Source: Collybiopsis luxurians FD-317 M1 (Eukaryota; Basidiomycota; Agaricomycetes; Agaricales; Omphalotaceae). Taken from it: a stretch of DNA of 64,000 nt. The notes beneath the pieces were generated by a model that made no database searches, was not told the DNA's origin, and was given only the letters and a program-made list of their open reading frames with translations. The DNA is taken from NCBI GenBank assembly GCA_000827265.1, contig KN834821.1, positions 1 through 64,000 on the forward strand, written 5' to 3'. Position numbers and translations under genes: made by a program. Numbering within the stretch: the first letter of the stretch is position 1; every line of letters starts with the position of its first letter. Of the stretch, positions 25,296-37,546 are shown piece after piece.

Positions 25296-27886
25296 TTTTA
25301 GGAAGCCGCCTTAGGAGCTGCTTCTTATCTTCTACTTCGAGTACTTGGTGTATAGACTTGATGGAATTTGTCTGTGTCTTCTGAACAGTGAGTCGAGGAT
25401 GAGACGACCGGCGATGAACAATGGCTATGTGGTGCTATCACTGTCTGTAGTGCACAGTAACTGTAGACCCAATGTGTAATCGATTCAAAAATGGTGTCAC
25501 AAATGGCCCCCCGAATAACTTTTCATGGAAGCCGTACCGTATTTCGGGAGCTGGGAGCTGGTCTGGGTACCCGTATAGCCGTAACCGTATATCATATAAT
25601 ATGACTACAGTGCGGATTCCTAACAGTGGCTCGGTATTTTGAACAACTGTGGAACTCATTAAAAATCTTCTTGATAAAGATATAGTCTCAAACCTTGCAT
25701 AATGGGCACCTGACTTTCAAGATGTGCTGCACCTTGTTGTTCCACTAATAGAACATGCTTTGACCAATATAAATAAGGCAACCAAGGGTGACACTGGAAA
25801 AATATGGGAATGGCGCGATGGCACTCGGATCTGTTCTTTGTAAGCAAATTATGCCTCAAGTTACCTTAGTTGTCAGTAATAATTCAACCAAAAGTTTGGG
25901 GAGACAAAGCTGATCAACCCCAGTTGAATTTTCATGCGTATGAATGTCACATAAGTCATCTTCAGCTTGGTTCGAAGATGTAGATAAAAGTATCTTACCA
26001 GAGTCCTACTCGGCTAAAGTCGTCGTAAATCTACCCACTCACACGAGGCCGCCCAAGATAATATGTCTCGATGATAGCAAGCCTCTGAACACGGAAATTT
26101 CAAGAGAAAACAAGTGTGCAGTTCCTGATTAGTCCGAGATGACTTCGGATTTGGGCTTCGCCTCTTTAAATTTCTTCGCCGTGTCCGTTTATTGTATCAT
26201 GTGTATGTACATAGGTGAGCAAATAGTGAAAATGTAATATGACGTTGTGCCCTTTGAACATTTGCAATCAGCTTCGGAGTCAAGCCCGAAGACAGGAACT
26301 ATACCCCAGCATAGCATTGACCGTTGCATATATACTCTCAAACAAGATGTGTAGTAGCGACATATTGTACCCCACGTACTACACTCCCCGAGTTCACTGC
26401 CGCATTTTTCTCCACGGCTCTCATGATAAAGTTTGGCCATTCTGGACTCGAGCTTGGAATGTGCCACCATGCGGTGGGGGATTTCGGGCTGAAACTTTAG
26501 TTGGAAAGTTGTTCAAAAGGACTACGCCTCAATATTAGGGGGAAGGGAAGAATGAAGATATCAAAGACTCGTTTGGTACGTGGGTCCTATTTGGCTCTCA
26601 AAGTAGCAAGGAACATGACGGAAGGAATGTTGGCCAAGAGGGAGGAAGGAGGTAGAGGCAGGATGCAAGGAAAGTGGAACCAATCAGGAAGGATAAAAAG
26701 GTATATTGGAGGAAACATTAAATAAGGGGGCGAGAAAGGTGGAGAACTTGAAAGAACTGGAAAGACAGCGTTATAAATCATCAAGTTGTGCCTGAAAGGT
26801 TCGCGTCGGAAATATGACAAGATCTTACCTGATCAAAGGAGCTATTCTTTCCAGCTTGAAAGGGCGAGAGACGACGTTGTTAACTGAGCAATAGAGTGCG
26901 AGCAAAGAGTTGTGAATTATGAAAAAAGGTCAGTGAGGGATGTGTCGCAGAAATAAAGCAATCGTTAGAAAAACGAAGACGGTGCTCGGAGGGAACCCAA
27001 TACATATTATGGATAGTCTGGCTCATTCATGTTCGACATGTACTTCACGGGCGATTCATGTGCGCTTCAGCTTGAGGGTATTGATCCAATTTTCATTTGC
27101 ATGATACTGTCAGTATGCATCGTTAGTGTCGAGCATATTGTACCAGGTACGTGCAAGTTGAACACAACTCTTGTCGCATCTAGAATCCTTCTCTCGCGAG
27201 CTCCAGATCATCGGAAACGTTTTGTTTCCAGGTCGCCAAGACTTACTTGATGTTTACGAGTACTCCAGCACCGTCAATAAAAAACACGTACCCGCACATG
27301 CAACGAAAGGAACGTCTCGGTAAGACTACGGCTTTGCTGTCATGCCGCTGGTATCCGATATGTTAGATTTTAGGTTGCGCGTATGTAAGAGATAAAAGTA
27401 GTTTATTGCGCTTGTCGAGGCTTTGGGTGTTTGCCTAGCAAACGCATGCCCTATTGCCTCTTCATACATGGCTTATATACTATACTGTAAGTAATCTAGA
27501 GTGTTCTACAATAATCTGTAAGTGTCTTAGTAAGAATGTTATACCAGTTTGTTCTTGAAGTTTCTCGCCCAATCTCCAGCTGACGAGTTGCTTCACCAAA
27601 AATCTCAACACGATACTATATCCACCCAGTCCGAACGTGAGTAGATACTGCTCAAGTCGGGCACTCCATGCTGAGAATACTCCCCTTCGCCGTAAGAGAT
27701 CCATTTTCACCAGTTACGGTCAATACAGGGCAACGGAGGTTTTGATGCCGGAGGGAGCGCAACTCTTCCAAAGTGGGTATGAACGAAATTTAATAAATTC
27801 GCATAAAAAAATAACCGATGCTATTCTTCGTATACATTTACATGTTGAGCCAGCAGATTGTAGAAATTTCAATAGGGATCCTAAAA
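25296..27886. other. Spacer between two converging transporter genes
   Basis: Contains the 3' flanks of the permease (+) and the sugar transporter (-). Short frames exist on both strands, for example 26189-26470 and 26501-26725, but they overlap, lack motifs and show no splice pattern. Nothing assignable. Confidence 0.45.
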
Positions 27887-30371
27887 TCAAATGTTACTGG
27901 AGTCGCGTTTTTCATCTTCCATTTCATGTCTTTTCAAATTGTGTTGGTCAAGGACCCTTTGGGTATCAATCGAGTCTCCGAATACAGCATCCATCTCTTC
28001 TAAAGTTTTACCTGCAACAGAGATGGTTAAAAGCTGCCAAGCGCAATAAGAAATGATTTATTTGTCCCCACCTTTGGTCTCAGGGAAAAATAGTGCAATT
28101 ATGAGAAAGTCGGCGAAGTTGAGACACACAAATACAAGGTAAAATTTGTATCCAATACTGTTGATAGCAAGCGGTGATACCTGACGATAATGCAAAGATA
28201 ACAATTGATAGGCATTGCAAATGAAGACAGTCTCTCACTTGCGATAGCAGTGTATTGAACGCCCAGTTACAGCATGTAGCTACAGCTGTTCCGATGGATC
28301 GTGTGGATGTTGGGAACACCTGAAGAGTTGGTTTTACCTTCGTCGAAAATTACTTGAGGGGGATTGCTTACCTCTGAAGCCAATACCCAACTAACAGGCC
28401 CAAAGCTCAACGAGAAATTAACGCTTGTCAGGAAGATCATGGCTACACCGGCTCTATGTATAATACTCAACTAAAACAGCGCCTTTAATGAGAAGTTACC
28501 TCAACATACCTTTGAGCAGCAGGATTGGCGGCCTTCACTACACCAGTATCTACCGGATTGGTAGCTAAGATAGCCGCGACAATTGAGAATGTGCAAACAA
28601 AGGAGAGGGCGCCAAATAGTAATGGTTTTCTTCGCCCTACCCGGTCGAGGATGAAGATGATAAAGCTACGGTTGACATTCATTGCGTGTACAGGGCCTTT
28701 TTTCTGCCTCGACGTACAAGAGATTCGCTATGGGACCAACAGCTCCGTATATTCCCTGCATAAGCAAAGTTCTCTCGCCTTCTATACCGAGACTTCTCCA
28801 CATTTGAGGGCCGAAATAATTTATAACTGGAAATTAACAGACGAACGACATGAGCGCAAACAAGAATGAATATGAAGATTTACAAAGCAACTTACTATTG
28901 ATTCCCGTAAACTGAGTAAAAATCTGAACGCCACATCCAACTAGAGTTCGCCATAGCATTGCCCGGGAAGCCCATAAGTCAGTAATTTTGCGACTTCTTA
29001 CGAACTGTTCTGCTCTGATAGTGTCGTACATTTCCATATATTCTCGATCGGCGCGCTCGCGGGCTTCGGAAGTTTTTACGCCGTAAAGTCTATATACAAC
29101 TTGTTTGGCGTCCTCCTCTCGTCCTACTTCAATTAACCAACGCTAGGATATTCTTTTGGTCAATTATCCATTATCACGTACAAGACGGCAGACTCGCACC
29201 GGACTGTTGGGCAGGAACTGGATGCCAATTAAAAGTATCACTGCAGGGACCATCTATAATACGCTTCCATCAGAACATAGACAAACTTGACGGTATCAGA
29301 ACTAACTTGAATCCCTAATGGTAACCTCCAGGCGTTATCGCTATTGATGAAAGAAGAGCCGTATCCGACCTGTAAATCAAACGCCGTAAGTATTCTACAA
29401 CAAGTTGACTAAATCAACGATTGAGATTTACCCAGTTGGACACGATAACGCCGATACCGAGCATCTGTTGTGTCAGCCCAACCAGGAAGCCACGGATTTT
29501 TGGAGGAGATAATTCGGTCTGTGTCACACACAAAAGTGCGTTGAGAGATAATAGCAAAGAAATTGAACTGAAGGTTACATTGTACAAAGGTACCGTCATC
29601 GAGAGAGTTCTGAGAACGGCTATTATATGGCACGCAGATTTTGAGAGCGACTACCTTACCCAATAGCTAGCCCGGAAACGATACGTCCAACGATGAGAGT
29701 TGCAATATTGTGAGCACCGGTTTGCATGGCACACCCCCATAGAGCAATGAGAGCTCCCAGCTTCGGAAGCGAGTGTCAGATTCAAATTAAATTCTTACAC
29801 GTTCAGATGAACCTGAATAGTACGACTTCGACCGAATCGATCATTCACCCTGATGCCCGTAATTGTCAGTTCTGGGGATTCGCTATTCAGTAATTTACCC
29901 ACCAGCCTGCCACAGCAGCTCCGAAGAAGCATCCACCTACCGACATTGGTTGAGATGGTCAAGTAAACGGGAAGGATATAGAATAGAGAGATAAAGACCA
30001 TTGAAAGTAGACACAATTGCGCCTTGGATGGAAGGGTCATCTCCGAATTTTCCAATAAATTGGTTCATGCTGAGGACTGTAGCAATGATACCGCTGCGAT
30101 CTATTTAGTCAAGTCAAACAAGCAGAACGGGAATCTGTCGCACCTATCATATCTGGTATCAGAAAACGAAAATCATTCCAGTTTGATGAGTTTTCCCCAT
30201 TACACTAGCTTCATCACGAACCCGAAAAGAAAGGAGCCTGGCAGAGAGCATTAATAATAATTGAAAATGAGAAAACACAATTGGGAGGCTACCAATCGAA
30301 GAAAAGGCTGCAATAAAAGTATAGAACAGGACACCCATGGAAAAGGACCACGAAACTACCTTACAGCTCAC
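27887..30371 (-). CDS. MFS sugar transporter (hexose/quinate type)
   Basis: Proton-linked sugar or quinate uptake at the plasma membrane. The minus-strand gene has more than ten short introns. From the ATG at 30369-30371 it gives MSCKVVSWSFSMGVLFYTF and GSFLFGF, then SGIIATVLSMNQFIGKFGDD, GGCFFGAAVAG and NDRFGRSRTI (loop 2-3 D-R-F-G-R motif). It continues with IVGRIVSGLAIG, SPPKIRGFLVGLTQQMLGIG, LPNSPRWLIEVGREEDA (PESPRWL-like), FTQFTGINIINYFGPQMW, DRVGRRKPLLFG, GPVSWVLASEVFPTSTRSIG and FFPETKGKTLEEMD. This covers twelve helices and all sugar-porter signatures. Stop at 27887-27889. The junction after FLFGF is the weak point: the usual G-Y-D motif is not recovered and the nearest GT donor is out of phase by one base. 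The gene may carry a small defect there or use an exon I missed. Sugar specificity unknown. Confidence 0.85.
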
Positions 30372-30643
30372 CCGTTAAATATTATTTTGCTTGTCATACG
30401 CCAGTACGCAGGGAGAACTTCGGCCTATTCGCGTGGAAGTTGGTCGACTGTATTCCCTAATTGTGAGCGAGATTGGAAGAGAAGAGCATCGATAGTGATC
30501 ACAAGGGCTGAGATATACTGGGTACGGTCCGCGTGAGTATTTTAAGCAGAATTTCTAGTGGATGCGCTCAAATTTGAAACCCTGAGAGCTTGCTGAGACT
30601 CCGAGAGAGCAGTCGCCGCTGAAATAGACTTGAATACAGACTG

Positions 30644-31028
30644 TCAGTAGTAGCGTTGTAATTCGTTGATATATTCTTGAATACGAATACGTGAGCCCCA
30701 AGTGCAATCAGTACATCGATTCGAAGGACATTCGAGAAAGGACATTGGGAAGCGGAAAGGCTCCAGTGGCCCGGAAGCCGTCCCGTCAGGTTTGTGCCTG
30801 TCCTGAACTGCCACAGCGTTAACGCCCAGGCGAAACAAAGGATACCTTCTCGCTCAAAAAAGGTTCTACACCTTGGAAACGGTCATGAGCTGCAATGACT
30901 TGTGCACAGGTCCTCAGAGTCTGAATTTCCTCAATGCATTTTACTTCGGCAAAGCGCAAATTTTGGCATATGAAGGATTGATTAGCTTCCTCTTGATTCT
31001 GAGTGAGCGTGTAGCTCCTGCGATACAT
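30644..31028 (-). CDS. Hypothetical protein with a C-x4-C-x2-C cluster, possibly 5' incomplete
   Basis: Two minus-strand exons join in frame. The first, from a possible ATG at 31026-31028, reads MYRRSYTLTQNQEEANQSF, then LRFAEVKCIEEIQTLRTCAQ, and ends FLSEK. An intron with a GTATCC donor and a CAGTTCAG acceptor leads to DRHKPDGTASGPLEPFRFP, then FLECPSNRCTDCTWGSRI and QEYINELQRYY before the stop. About 110 residues are visible, and more N-terminal exons may lie above 31028. The cysteine spacing could bind a metal ion. The amphipathic Glu/Leu-rich first part could be helical. It sits 272 bp upstream of the sugar transporter on the same strand. No family recognised. Confidence 0.4.
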
Positions 31029-33200
31029 TCTAAGTCCCTCAGTCAAGACTTACTATTCTGTTGTAGGAGTAGCGCTAGCAACCTCTGCAACCGGTGGCCG
31101 AATGCCGAAATGTATCTGCACGCTCTAGCCATTTGGCCACCTTGGATAAAAACCAAGGAGTTTCACCCGTCAGTCTGAGGACACTTCTTCAAATTGGAGG
31201 TCCTATTTCTCATTCCCCCGCCGCACCGGCTTTTCTACGTCTCATTTTATTATTGTCATTTTGAGTATGGAACTTAAAACCACGCTCATACGCTCATCTG
31301 TCGATCAACTACACCACTGTATACAACGCTCAGATTACAGTTGAGCAGGTACACGATATAGCATATAATAACAGGGCCAGGAGGATTAACATATCTCCTG
31401 ATTCTGATGAATACCCGCGACAGGACTAAACCCAGTTCGACGGCGTTGAGTAAAAGTAAATCCGACAAACTGCCTGTTGATTCAGACTAGTACATCTATT
31501 CCACGAAACGAGGACCTTGGGAAACAGCACCAGACAAGTGCGCCGCTGAATGGCACTACTGAGATTCGATCTCGCCTGACCTACTCCCGTTTATCGTTGG
31601 CCTTGCGCAGGCGGCAGGAAATAAAAAGCCAGAGCCGGAACCAGTCAAGCCAGTTCCATTAGCGATTTGAGTCGTAAATTAGTTAAGAGTGCAGTTTATT
31701 TTGCCTTTACACGGGTAACCAGGAGCTACCATCTGTTTCGACGATAACTTGACTTGAAGTTTAGTATGAGGTGGGGCTAGTAAATCTAGTGAAACGCATA
31801 AGGAAATCCCTTTACTTCTACTACGTACGCCATCTAAAGCAGGTTCATCTAAGTCGCATCTTGCGACTAAATCCACCGAGCTCAGTCCTCTACAGACCTA
31901 TGTTCTGAAGCTTAAATGCTAGTCTCATTTTGTGTTTTACTTGAGACGTGTGCTTCGTATTCCGCGGGGGGACGCCTTAACTGATAGACACGGTGCGTAA
32001 TTGATCATCCCGGCTTTTCTCTATCAGCCATTTCTCCGTCGTAGCTATAAAGTATCTCGGTACAATGCACAGCATTGACGTGCATTTCTGCAACGAGCAG
32101 TGGAGGTTGTCGCTCCAGTGCGCGGGACAGCATATCGGCAGTTCCCTCCTTTAACGGTAGAAGATGATGGTTAGGGCGGGTAGCCAGCCACCCATGCTCC
32201 GAGTGGTTTCTCCTTTTTCCATCCATATTGCAATTACTTACAATTGTTTGAAGATCATCAGTATTCGGTAAAAAAGTGGATCTCACTGTCGTTCAATGAG
32301 GAAAAGTCGACAAAGGAGCACCTGTATGCCAGGTACTTGATGGTTCTTAGTGCTCTTAGAACTCTGTAATTCGAAGGGATTGTATGCGACCTTAAGCTGA
32401 ACACTATTTGATCTTCATATTTTGGTATTGCGAGCAGTGCAATGGACAGTGATTCGAGGACTTGTCATGTGGCGCCTTGCGTTGTGAAGGAATGTCGAGC
32501 ATTTCAATTGAATATCTCCGCCTATCAAGGGACATTTGTTACATGGATTTTACGCCGAATCCGTTTATTTAGGGAGACTCATGTTTTGACAGTTTCCTGA
32601 CTGATAATTACTTTTGAACAGCCAGGATAAAAGAAGGAGCGACGATAACTTTACCGTTGACTTGATTCTTCTGACCATTTTCCAGAATTCGTGGGAGGTG
32701 ATGAGCAACCCACAACTTTTACGGCCCACCACCTTCCTCCAGCTTATGAGAGCCGTTCACGCCGGAGACTACTTTATTTACTCCCTTTTAGGGAAAGAAA
32801 CCCGAAATATGTCTTTGCGTTTTTGGCATATAGAAATCTGGACGGCAGGTTCTTCCGGGATTCGGAGAAGCCGTGATTGCTTCTGTCTTGAAAAAAATCG
32901 TGAGAACGCCCTTCCCGCCTACTTCCCGCTAACGGCCATTGTTTTTATGTTTGCCGGCCTCAGATGTTTGTATGTACACTGTATCTCCAGTAAGTGTATC
33001 TGATCGTTTTTTTAATTTTGGAATTTGGTCCCTGTCACGATTCAATCTATCTCCCTTCGTCTTCTTGTCATACAGTTTTTATCTGAATGGCGAAACAACC
33101 AAGCATGATTGGGTATGATTGGATGCGCATATCCTTCTTCTCCGGTCACCACAAACCATTTCAGCCGCAACGTAAACTATTACCCAGTGTGCAATACCAG
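31029..33200. other. Intergenic, no gene recognised
   Basis: Frames near 32005-32286 (minus) and 32614-33003 (plus) are open for 93-129 codons without recognisable motifs. A second frame at 32691-32876 overlaps the plus one, so neither is convincing. Confidence 0.4.
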
Positions 33201-33208
33201 TATATATA
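33201..33208 (+). promoter_or_regulatory. TATA-like element of the Myb gene
   Basis: TATATATA lies 95 bp before the Myb ATG at 33296. Confidence 0.4.
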
Positions 33209-33295
33209 CCCCCAAGTGATGCATTGTTTCTTCTGCCTTTCTTTGGGACCTTCGGAATTATCACTATTTTCCCAAAGCTTTCACATCTTGTCATT

Positions 33296-34762
33296 ATGTT
33301 GTACAGAGAACGTCGATCATGGACTGAAGAAGAAGATCAACTCCTGCGCGACGCTGTAGACCTAGGTAAGGCTTATCTCTAGGACCCATCAGGCAAACCA
33401 AGACTCATCTTTGTACTCCCATTATCCTGTCAGAGGAACCGGGCACCCTCAATCCTTCTAAATGGCATGCCATCGCAAAACATGTTCCTACGAGAACAAA
33501 CAAAGACTGTCGCAAACGATGGTTTGCCAAAATGGCTTCCGATGTTGTGAAAGGGGGATGGGCACCAGAAGAGGATGAGAAACTCGTACAAGCTATTGAG
33601 AAGTACGGAACGCGGTTAGTGTACCCCTAAGCATATTACGACCCATCATCCTGAATATTATTCGTAGGTGGTCTTTGGTTTCAGCCCATGTTCAGACGAG
33701 AAACAGTGATCGTGAGTTTGTGCTTATGGTTGTTCCATAGCGATCGACTGATAATAACCTTTAGAATGCGCCAAACGCTGGACGGATACTCTCAATCCAA
33801 TGATAGACCGTACTCGATGGTCTGCTGAAGCAGTAAGTTCCGCTGTGGTCAATTATATCATAATGTTAACCGGATGGACTCAGGACGCCCTGTTACTCAA
33901 AGCCGTTCAGGAGCATGGCAAGCTCTGGACGAAGATAGTGCGGATATACTTCCCGGGGAGAACGGGTCTTGCTGCCAAGAATCGGTAGGTTATTCTGGGC
34001 ATTAATTTGACATGTTCATCAATACTGAAGTAGCTCGTCCTCAGTTACAACAGTATCACTCGATTCAACACTAGGGCGCCACGTCGGAAAACGTACAAAC
34101 CGAGAGCAATGTCCGAAAGCGCATCTTCCACGACATCCTCGGATGCCTCTCCCGTTTCCCCCAGTTCGTCTGCATCTGATACATCAGAATCTCCCAGAAC
34201 GCCTCCCAGTTTCGAATTGAGCCCTACCTTGATATCGGAGCCATCTTCGCATAATGAAAACAGGTCGTCGGCGTTCATCCTTGATCCTTCGACATGGTCC
34301 TCCCCCGCTATGAGCAGCCCTACATGTTCCTCTCATTCTCTCTCACTAACAGCCTTCACTTACGAGGAGCTTCGCTTAGCAATGCTCCCCTCTTCCGGTA
34401 GCATTGAGATTCCGCCTCTAGATCAAGGATTAGATCCTTGGGACGAGGCATACACTCATATACAAAATGCAATCGAGGACGCCTGTGCCGACTCACCTTT
34501 GTCGCCTTCGCCTCAATCTCTAGAGTCTTTCGAGACATTTTTCTCGTACCAATCATTGGAGTCTCCAAGTACAGCATTCACTCCTTCACCAATATCATCC
34601 ACGTCCGATGCATCATCATCGCCTCTGTATCGACAAAGCGAGGAGCCAACAAAAGTCCTGGATGACCAATCTCAACATGATTATGGATTCTCGAGCAATA
34701 CGCCGTTTTGGGAGCACGCACATCCAAATTCTTTCCTTACGCAATGGTCCAGTACATACTGA
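33296..34762 (+). CDS. Three-repeat Myb-like transcription factor
   Basis: Nuclear DNA-binding protein. Six exons (33296-33365, 33434-33614, 33668-33711, 33765-33832, 33884-33984, 34045-34762) join in phase to give 393 residues. Three SANT/Myb repeats occupy roughly the first 150 residues. Repeat 1 has RRSWTEEEDQLLRDAV and KDCRKRWFAKM, repeat 2 has GGWAPEEDEKLVQAIEKYG and DQCAKRWTDTL, and repeat 3 has RWSAEADALLLKAVQEHG and GRTGLAAKNRYNSI. The tryptophan spacing is kept in the first two repeats and relaxed in the third. The remaining 240 residues are Ser/Pro/Thr-rich and acidic (SESASSTTSSDASPVSPSS), as in an activation domain. The layout resembles the animal c-Myb/fungal R1R2R3 group rather than Cdc5. 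Targets unknown. No damage seen. Confidence 0.88.
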
Positions 34763-36349
34763 TCAGCAGCGGGGTCGTCTGCTTTTCATGTTTCAGTCTG
34801 CAGGCTGGCACTGTCGACGTCTATGGATGTATCCTTAGCAAAAAGTTCTTTCCTGCAGGTGCTCTGTCGTCTCTGCGCATAGAATTAGAAATCGTGAGCC
34901 TCTATCACTGTGTATAGTAATGTAGAATTATAGAAACAGCGCTTTCAACCCAATATATTATCTAGATCAACCTCGCTGATCATGTATCGACTCCAATACA
35001 GATATCCCTTCAGGCTACTCGGTTATGGACAAACGGGCGGCATCTTACCTCCTCTAGGTAGTTAGCTTTCGAACGGCCGGTGTATGTATGCAGCTTAAGC
35101 TGGTCATCTGTCCAAGACGTCGAGTTATCGCCTGGATATTACCGCCGAGTGATCTTCGTATTATCTGATAGACAGTCGATAAGTGTTCATAGGACAGCAA
35201 GTGAATAGAACTCAGACGACAGAGCCTGACAGTTCCAATGTCACAATAGATTATATAAGACGAATAAAAATCTTGAAACTCGTCAGGTAGCTGCTCAATC
35301 CGCCGGACTATTTTGTAACTTTAACTTGATATAAAACTATCTACGATCAGAGGCTATCACTTACACTCTTGATACACATATCCGTAGTAACTGAAAGGTG
35401 GAGTGCCGGTGGCGCGTGATACCGCCGCAGGCACATAACAGTGTGACATGATGCTATCGGCGCTAGCTAATTGCGAGCCGCTAGAAGCGGGAGAAACACT
35501 CCTCAGGTATCCGTACGATACAACGATTTTAACCCAATACTCCTTCTATAGGAAAGACGATTGATTCACTAGATACAGCCTGCCGGTGGGGATCTACTTA
35601 GATACTTTGCACGGGGCGTGCCGTAGTAATTGAAAGGCGTCCGCAACAGCACGTTAGGGGCTTTGTTGTTTTAACTTGGCTGATACACTTGGCTGATATC
35701 TTCTCGTTTCCAGTTGAATGGATACACTCATCTCCTCCTTCTCCAAATGACGGTACAGCATAGTATGTAGTTGCGTACGCGCTCACTACGTACATACATC
35801 TACACCAGCGGCCGCCAAGAAATAACTTGCGATTGCGCAATTTCTATTCCTGTACAATAAAAACGAACGGATGATTTTTTCACAGGCGGAATGCTGTAAC
35901 AGTTGTCCAAAAGAAGAGTGTTCAGGGAGTAAAAATAACGTCAGGTCCTCAACCAGGGCAGTCTGGCGCTCCCGAGCACCAAGGAATCCAGACTTCTAGC
36001 TACTTAATTCTTTCCTTTCGCAGTTTGGCTCATGATGGTAGCGGAACGAAGATAAATTTGAGTATATGCGAGGTCCTTATCTATAGCAGGCTACGTCCAT
36101 CTCTTCTACAGATAGAAGTTGAAGCACTACGCTCAGTTAAAACACCTTGTATGCCACACGAGTTAGAGAAAGCTTCCGATCATCAACCAAGGGTTTGCAA
36201 ACATTGAGGATTACCATCTTTAACTACTTGCCACGAGGGTCTGGAGGTAATGTCGTTCCACCATCTATATCAAAGCAGTCAGAAAATTGGGCATACGTCA
36301 AGATAAAGGGTGTTGAGACTGCAGCTCCATTGAATTTTGGCGCCACAGC
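34763..36349. other. Intergenic, no gene recognised
   Basis: Only short frames. A degenerate repeated phrase, CCGTAGTAAYTGAAAGG, occurs near 35383 and again near 35620, with GC-richer flanks; too short to classify. Confidence 0.4.
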
Positions 36350-37232
36350 CTATTCATAGTCGCTCAGTAGTAAATGATGGCTTAGCCCGTGACGGCTGTA
36401 CGGTTTGTACATCCGCTCATTTAAAATTTGCAAGCTGTAGAATTCCTGCTTACCTAGCTATGTTAGATCCTTTGTCAGTCATCAAAGTACAACCGAATTT
36501 AGCGAGAAGGGCTCCGTAGGGAAGATGAAATAGGTCGGCAAGAGTAAGATCCTGCAGTGAAGTAGCGCTTCAGAGGAGAAACTATTATTCATGAGCATCC
36601 ACCTACGTTACCAGCAAGATATTTCTGCTTGCCCAAAATGACTTCATAGCCCTCGAGTTTGGCGTCTAGCATTGCGACCGCTGCATCAACCGCAGCTTGG
36701 TCGGTCTCTAGGCCCTTCGATCTGTATACGGGATCAGTCAATATGAAAAATATACGTGACATCGTTGACAAAGCGTCATTCACTCTGAAGTGAGTTTGCA
36801 TTTGAACCCACTTTTTTATAACTGCCTCGAAACCGGCTTTATTGGCGAAGGGCTCAAAATTGAAAGCTTCAATAGAGACGGCTTGTTCAAATAAGGCAAT
36901 GGCCTGTAGATCAGAAGGATTGGGTATCAGGTTAGGCCCTTGGTTGGGATACTTGGATACGAGGTAACGGCAGATGGCACGCGATTCGTATAGGATGAAA
37001 CCGTCGTCGTCCTGTTTTAGAAAGGTCAAGCAAAAATTCAAGGAAGAGTTGGAAGACTAACGATGTAAGGAACTTGTCCAAATGGCTGCTTAGCCTTGAA
37101 TTCGGGCCTTTTCTGTTCGCTTTTTCCGAGATCTAAGGAAACTAGATCATATGGGATTTGCTTCTCGTGAAGAACTACAGCAATACGAGCAGTGCAGGTG
37201 GAAGAGCGTGAGCCATATAGTTTCAAGACCAT
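36350..37232 (-). CDS. Glutathione S-transferase, GSTF/phi-like
   Basis: Cytosolic enzyme joining glutathione to electrophiles. Minus-strand exons 37232-37062, 37011-36812, 36721-36607 and 36551-36454 join in phase. The thioredoxin-fold half starts MVLKLYGSRSSTCTARIAVV, where Ser/Thr residues sit at the phi-class catalytic position. FGQVPYI with the cis-Pro follows, then FILYESRAICRYLVSKYP holding the glutathione-binding E-S pair. The helical half has NFEPFANKAGFEAVIKK, SKGLETDQAAVDAAVAMLDA, KLEGYEVILGKQKYLAGN and DLTLADLFHLPYGALLAK. One intron (36722-36811) is readable in frame and would add about 30 foreign residues if kept. The tail is unsure: after MTDKGSNIA the usual W-W-K-D-I-S segment cannot be found, and my last exon (ending 36350) is a guess. 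The C-terminus may be decayed. Confidence 0.85.
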
Positions 37233-37546
37233 TGTTTCTAGTACAAGTGGAGGGGAGTGAAAGCAGGAAGAATCCCCAACGTGGCGGAAGATTAAGTAGA
37301 GTCGAACTCATGGATCAAACGTAAAAGAAGACGGACGAGCTTTAATGGAAGCGAAGAGCTAATTATGGACAGGCTACACTTTTGCCGACGGCCGCGTACG
37401 ATGGACGATAAGGTGCTCGTTATTAGTAAACCGATGGAAACTATAATACAAGACGTTATATTAAAGGGAATTATGGTATCGAATGGTGTTATAGGGCTAC
37501 AGAAGATGAAGCACATAGAAGGTTCGAGAAGTCCATGCTACAATGA

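Noticed and set aside
31540..31600. Possible tRNA T arm (GAGATTCGATCTC)
   Set aside because: The palindrome is short and no D arm or acceptor stem can be placed on either strand.
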